Assembly (NCBI GenBank): GCA_031267485.1
Contig: JAIRYY010000314.1
Span: 1-10,129, forward strand
DNA: 10,129 bases
From: Tannerella sp.
GTDB lineage: Bacteria; Bacteroidota; Bacteroidia; Bacteroidales; Tannerellaceae
Direction of reading: 5' to 3'
Positions 6,396-10,129 of the stretch are shown here, piece after piece (within the stretch, counting starts at the first letter, position 1; each line of letters starts with the position of its first letter). The position numbers and the translations under genes were made by a program. A model generated the notes under the pieces. That model was given only the letters and a program-made list of their open reading frames with translations, ran no database searches and was not told the DNA's origin.

Positions 6396-9300
6396 GCGCA
6401 TATCATCGTTTACTGTTATAGTTGCTTTTGTGGCTGTTTCGCTGGTCGGGCTGGCGGTCATACCGTCGCTGACGGTCAAGCTGGCGCCGTCGCGCACGCT
6501 GCCCAGCCTGACGGTACGGTTCAACATGACCGGCAGTTCGGCGCGCATCGTCGAGATGGAGGTGACTTCCAAGTTGGAGGCTATGCTTGCACGCATCGGC
6601 GGGGTGAAAAATATCCGCTCGACGTCGGGGAACAATTACGGGAGTATCACGCTGGAACTTGACAGGCACACGCCGATGGACATCGTCCGGTTCGAGGCTT
6701 CCACCATCGTGCGGCAGACGTGGCCGGGACTGCCCGGCTCGGTTTCATACCCGGTGATTTACGTGAATCTTCCGGACGAAAATTCGTCCCGCCCGTTCAT
6801 CTCCTACAATATTGACGCGATGGTTTCGCCGCCGGTCATTCAGCGGTACGCGGAGGAACACATCAAGCCGGCGCTGGCGCAGATACCCGACATATACAAG
6901 GTGGACATATACGGCGCGACGCCCATGGAATGGATGATTGAATACGACATTAACCGGCTGGATGCTCTCGGCATTACCGTCGAGGCTCTCCGCGAGGCTA
7001 TCGAGGCGTACAGCAGGAAGGAATCGCCGGGTATGGCGCTGGTCGGGGATGACGGAGCGGGGAAACGGTTCATGCGACTTTCGCTTGCGACCGGCGCCGA
7101 CGGTGCGGAACGGCGCGACGGCTTTCATGCTGAGGATATTTATCTGACGGACGGGGAAGGGCGCATGGTCTGCCTCGACAAACTTGTCACCGTCGCGCAC
7201 CGCGAGGAGCCGCCCGACAGCTATTACCGCATCAACGGCCTTAATTCCATTTATGTGACGCTCACCGCGACGGAAAACGCCAATCAGCTGCGCCTCAGCC
7301 AGGAGGTGAAGGACAGGATTGCGGAGATAAAACAGTCGCTGCCGAAAGGTTACGAAATGCACGTCAACTACGACGCGACCGAGCATATACGCAGCGAACT
7401 CAACAAGATTTACATCCGCACGTTTCTCACGGTGCTTATCCTCCTGCTTTTCGTTTTCCTGACGACGTTCAACGTCCGCTATCTGCTGCTTATCATTCTG
7501 AGTCTGTTTTTCAACATCTCCGTCGCTTTCATCGTTTACTACGTGGCGGGGCTGGAGATACAGATATATTCCCTCGCGGGCATCACGATATCGCTGAGCC
7601 TTATCATCGACAACACCATCATCATGGCGGACCATTACCTGCGCAACCGCGACCGGAAAGTGATCCTCTCCATACTCGCCGCCACGCTCACGACGGTCGG
7701 GGCGCTCGGCATGATTTTCTTCCTGAATGAAAAAATACGGCTGAATCTGCAGGATTTTGCCGCCGTGGTGATGATTAATCTCATGGTCTCGCTGGCGGTT
7801 TCGATGCTGCTGGTGCCCGCCGTTATCGAGCGCATGAAGATAAGGCGGCGGCAGCTGCGGTGGCGGTGGCGGCGGTTCTCGCCAAAAAGGGCGGTCGTCC
7901 ACTTCAACCGGTTTTATTTCCGGATGATACGGCTGCTGCTGCGTCTGCGTCCCGTCACGCTGGTCGCGCTCCTGCTGGCGTTCGGGCTTCCCGTATTCAT
8001 GATTCCCGAAAAAATCGAGGGGGAAAGCGCTTTCGCCCGGCGTTACAACAAGATTGCGACGTCGCAGGTCTTCAAGGAAAAAATACGTCCCGTCATCGAA
8101 AAATCGCTGGGCGGCACACTTCGCCTTTTCGTGCAGAAGGTTTTCAATGGCAGCTACTTCTCCCGCAACGAGGAGACGCGGCTGACCATCACCGCCTCGA
8201 TGCCGAACGGCACGATGATGCGGCAGATGAACAGGCTCATACAGCAGATGGAAAGTTATCTGAGCCAGTTTGGGGAGATTCGGCAGTTTCAGACGAACAT
8301 CAGCAACCCGCGCCAGGCAAACATTCAGGTGCTCTTCACGGAGGAGGCCGGCCGGTCGGGCTTCCCCTACCAGCTCAAGAGCAACGTCATCGCGAAGGCG
8401 CTGCAGCTGGGCGGAGGCAGCTGGGGCGTGTACGGACTGCAGGATCAGGGGTTCAGCAACGACGTGCGCGAGATGGCGGGCAGCATGCGGGTGAAACTCT
8501 TCGGATACAACTACGACGACCTCTACATCCATGCCGACAGCCTGCGCAAACGCCTCCTGACGCACCGCCGCATCAAGGAAGTCTTCATCAACTCACAGTT
8601 CTCGTGGTACAAGGACGACTATCAGGAGTACAGCTTCAGCCTCGACCGCGGACGCATGGCGACGGAGGACATACAGCCCCACGAGCTGTACGCCTCCGTA
8701 AACCCCGTCTTCGGACGTGACATCAACTGCGGATACGTGACCGTCGGCGAACATGCCGAAAACGTCAAAATGTCGTCCGTCCAGAGCCGCCTCTACGACC
8801 TGTGGAGCCTCGCCGGAATGAGCCGTACGGTGAACGGCAAATACTATAAGACGGGCGACCTCGCTACGATCGAAAAGGCGCAGACGCCGCAGAACATCGT
8901 CAAGGAAAATCAGCAGTACGTCCTCGCCCTGCAGTACGACTACGTCGGCTCCGCACAGCAGGGCAACAAGATTCTCGAACGCGACCTTGAGGACTTTAAC
9001 CGCTCGCGCCCCGTCGGATATTCCGCCCGGAGCGAACAGAGCTACTACTTCTGGGACAGCCGCGACAACAGTCAATACCTCTTCCTGGGCGTCATCATCC
9101 TGATTATCTTCTTCATGACTGCAATCCTTTTCAACTCGCTCCGTCAGCCGCTCGCCATCATCTTCGTGATACCGGTGTCGTACATCGGCGTTTTCCTGAC
9201 GTTCTACCTCTTCAAGCTGAACTTCGACCAGGGCGGCTTCGCCTCGTTCGTCCTGCTGTGCGGCATCACCGTCAACGCCAGCATCTACCTCGTCAACGAA

Positions 9301-9597
9301 TACAACCGCATACTCAACCGCCGACCCGGCATGAACCGCATGAAAGCCTACATCAAATCGTGGAACATCAAAATCGTCCCCATCTTCCTGACGATTGTCT
9401 CCACGATACTCGGCTTCATCCCGTTCATGGTCGGCCTCGACCGGGAAAGCTTCTGGTTCCCCCTCGCCGCCGGCACAATCGGCGGCCTCGTCACGTCGTT
9501 CGTCGCCATTTTCGTCTATCTGCCCCTGTTCCTCATCAGCCGCCGAACTGTCCGCCGCAAGGCCCGCCGCCGCAGGAAAGATGCCGTTCCGGCGTAA
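6394..9597 (+). CDS. RND efflux permease 2 (divergent ACR_tran-family paralogue)
   Basis: A second inner-membrane RND exporter, 1067 aa. TM1 lies near residues 3-25, a periplasmic loop at about 26-342, TM2-TM6 at about 343-478, TM7 near 512-537, a second loop to about 893, TM8-TM12 from about 895, and a basic tail (RRTVRRKARRRRKDAVPA). TM4 reads SLIIDNTIIMAD, with Asp406 at the AcrB Asp407 position and Asn407 next; TM10 reads GITVNASIYLVNEYN with Asn961 at the Lys940 position. The cytoplasmic TM4-TM5 link is about 13 residues shorter than in permease 1, and the TM6-TM7 link is Arg/Trp-rich (RRRQLRWRWRRF). ATG 6394 is the only sensible start: an in-frame TAA lies at 6376 and TM1 begins at once. 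No adaptor or channel gene is paired with it, so it probably shares those upstream. A 549-bp repeat block separates it from the channel gene, and no clear promoter is visible there. Substrate is unknown. Confidence 0.9.
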   Translation: MRISSFTVIVAFVAVSLVGLAVIPSLTVKLAPSRTLPSLTVRFNMTGSSARIVEMEVTSKLEAMLARIGGVKNIRSTSGNNYGSITLELDRHTPMDIVRFEASTIVRQTWPGLPGSVSYPVIYVNLPDENSSRPFISYNIDAMVSPPVIQRYAEEHIKPALAQIPDIYKVDIYGATPMEWMIEYDINRLDALGITVEALREAIEAYSRKESPGMALVGDDGAGKRFMRLSLATGADGAERRDGFHAEDIYLTDGEGRMVCLDKLVTVAHREEPPDSYYRINGLNSIYVTLTATENANQLRLSQEVKDRIAEIKQSLPKGYEMHVNYDATEHIRSELNKIYIRTFLTVLILLLFVFLTTFNVRYLLLIILSLFFNISVAFIVYYVAGLEIQIYSLAGITISLSLIIDNTIIMADHYLRNRDRKVILSILAATLTTVGALGMIFFLNEKIRLNLQDFAAVVMINLMVSLAVSMLLVPAVIERMKIRRRQLRWRWRRFSPKRAVVHFNRFYFRMIRLLLRLRPVTLVALLLAFGLPVFMIPEKIEGESAFARRYNKIATSQVFKEKIRPVIEKSLGGTLRLFVQKVFNGSYFSRNEETRLTITASMPNGTMMRQMNRLIQQMESYLSQFGEIRQFQTNISNPRQANIQVLFTEEAGRSGFPYQLKSNVIAKALQLGGGSWGVYGLQDQGFSNDVREMAGSMRVKLFGYNYDDLYIHADSLRKRLLTHRRIKEVFINSQFSWYKDDYQEYSFSLDRGRMATEDIQPHELYASVNPVFGRDINCGYVTVGEHAENVKMSSVQSRLYDLWSLAGMSRTVNGKYYKTGDLATIEKAQTPQNIVKENQQYVLALQYDYVGSAQQGNKILERDLEDFNRSRPVGYSARSEQSYYFWDSRDNSQYLFLGVIILIIFFMTAILFNSLRQPLAIIFVIPVSYIGVFLTFYLFKLNFDQGGFASFVLLCGITVNASIYLVNEYNRILNRRPGMNRMKAYIKSWNIKIVPIFLTIVSTILGFIPFMVGLDRESFWFPLAAGTIGGLVTSFVAIFVYLPLFLISRRTVRRKARRRRKDAVPA

Positions 9598-9614
9598 AAA
9601 GGACAATCCGGAAA

Positions 9615-9866
9615 ATGAAAAGGGTAATTACCCTTGATGCAAAACAAACCGGAAAAATGAAAAGGGTAATTACCCTTGATGCAAAATCAATCGGAAAAAT
9701 GAAAAGGGTAATTACCCTTGATGCAAAACAAACCGGAAAAATGAAAAGGGTAATTACCCTTTATGCAAAACAAACCGGAAAAATGAAAAGGGTAATTACC
9801 CTTTATGCAAAATAAACCTGAAAAATGAAAAGGGTAATTACCCTTGATGCAAAATCAATCGGAAAA
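9615..9866. repeat. A-type units 1-6 with core palindrome AAGGGTAATTACCCTT
   Basis: Six 42-bp units, each carrying the perfect 16-bp palindrome AAGGGTAATTACCCTT, extended to 18 bp in units 4 and 5 where GAT becomes TAT. As RNA each gives a 6-7-bp stem with an AATT loop. As DNA they are identical dyads spaced 42 bp apart. Read from each ATG the unit encodes MKRVITLDAKQTGK, open for 66 codons until a C-to-T change makes TAA at 9813-9815 in unit 5. Lying just after permease 2, the array would form its mRNA 3' region. Confidence 0.95.
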
Positions 9867-10034
9867 ATGATTTGCACTTAAGAGCGAAAGGCAAAATCAA
9901 TTGGAAAAATGATTTGCACTTAAGAGCGAAAGGCAAAATCAATTGGAAAAATGATTTGCACTTAAGAGCGAAAGGCAAAATCAATGGGAAAAATGATTTG
10001 CACTTAAGAGCGAAAGGCAAAACCGGTTGGAAAT
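9867..10034. repeat. B-type units 7-10 with core TTTGCACTTAAGAGCGAAAG
   Basis: Four units with the same 42-bp period and the same flanking GCAAAATCAATTGGAAAAATGA half as the A-type, but with a different core centred on CTTAAG within the near-palindrome GCACTTAAGAGC (10 of 12 positions symmetric). Units 7 and 8 are identical, unit 9 differs by one base, and unit 10 decays at its 3' end. The minus strand stays open across the units, repeating LPFALKCKSFFQLI, an effect of a period divisible by three. Confidence 0.95.
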
Positions 10035-10109
10035 GCCGGATTTCACATCCTGTGTTTTCATGCGCAAGTCCGGCAACAACAAATTACCGGCAACTTCCGC
10101 GCCTGCCGG
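10034..10109. repeat. GC-rich hairpins after the 42-bp array
   Basis: TGCCGGA (10034-10040) pairs with TCCGGCA (10069-10075), enclosing CACA-TCC-TGTG (10044-10054). A second stem, CCGGCA (10087-10092) with TGCCGG (10104-10109), is followed by CTTTACGG. The second could be a weak plus-strand terminator for permease 2, but the T-run is only three bases. No gene is supported in the last 95 bp. Confidence 0.4.
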
Positions 10110-10129
10110 CTTTACGGGGATGCAATCAT

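Larger units (their letters stand above)
9604..10034. repeat. Composite 42-bp tandem array (six A-type, four B-type units)
   Basis: ATGA recurs every 42 bp without exception at 9615, 9657, 9699, 9741, 9783, 9825, 9867, 9909, 9951 and 9993. A partial 3' half (CAATCCGGAAA) precedes the first unit seven bases after the permease 2 stop codon, and the last unit decays at CCGGTTGGAAAT. About 22 bp of each unit, close to GCAAAATCAATCGGAAAA plus ATGA, is kept throughout, while the other ~20 bp is one of two unrelated cores. Units differ by only a few bases, mainly in CAAACC/TCAATC and GAT/TAT. This 431-bp stretch holds no supported gene. Confidence 0.97.

Noticed and set aside
6745..8565. Long minus-strand frame of about 606 codons opposite permease 2, and similar long ones opposite permease 1 and the channel
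   Set aside because: These are antisense shadows in GC-rich DNA, with His/Arg/Val/Asp-rich low-complexity translations; the sense genes are clear family members.
9258..9815. 185-codon plus-strand frame running from inside permease 2 into the 42-bp array
   Set aside because: Its first part is an out-of-frame shadow of permease 2, rich in His/Arg/Pro; only the array part has its own reading, discussed separately.
9838..10020. 60-codon minus-strand frame over the B-type units
   Set aside because: It is open only because a stop-free unit of 14 codons is repeated; no start context or family resemblance.
9604..10034. Repeat-spacer look of the 42-bp array (22-bp constant part, 20-bp core), suggesting a mini-CRISPR
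   Set aside because: The would-be spacers are not unique: six identical or near-identical copies of one core, then four of another. No cas gene is nearby and the constant part is not a CRISPR-like dyad.
9997..10129. Plus-strand frame open to the window end, with ATG at 10033 and 10060
   Set aside because: It starts within the repeat array, passes through hairpins, and shows no recognisable protein features in about 32 codons; it cannot be judged without the sequence beyond.

Overview
The window reads as chromosomal DNA from a Bacteroidales bacterium. The grounds are the family resemblance of the proteins, A-rich translation starts without a Shine-Dalgarno consensus, a TAnnTTTG-like -7 element ahead of the first gene, and AT-rich intergenic DNA full of 7-bp-period repeats beside GC-rich coding DNA. 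The genus cannot be told from the sequence. No DNA-binding regulator, RNA gene, transposase or phage gene is visible.

Layout: 1-133 is a leader with a possible promoter and nested inverted repeats. 134-5844 is a tight plus-strand operon: periplasmic adaptor lipoprotein, inner-membrane RND permease, and outer-membrane TolC-like channel, with gaps of 14 and 24 bp. 5833-6395 is about 560 bp of stacked repeats: ATTAGTG heptamers that include the channel gene's stop codon, a ~280-bp imperfect palindrome (MITE/REP-like) rich in GTCCCG...CGGGAC dyads, and two ~106-bp tandem copies, the second ending in the next gene's start codon. 6394-9597 encodes a second, divergent RND permease. 9604-10034 is a tandem array with a strict 42-bp period in which half of the unit is replaced midway while the period and the other half stay. 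10035-10129 holds hairpins and no supported gene.

Together the genes would build a proton-driven tripartite efflux pump: a permease in the inner membrane, an adaptor bridging the periplasm and a channel through the outer membrane. Two different permeases with one adaptor and one channel suggest a mixed permease trimer or two permeases competing for shared partners. The substrate cannot be inferred.

The coding part is ordinary apart from the second permease, which has a short TM4-TM5 cytoplasmic loop. The most unusual material is non-coding: the repeat block that separates the second permease from its operon and reaches its start codon, and the two-module 42-bp array behind it. I found no convincing new enzymatic or defence system.
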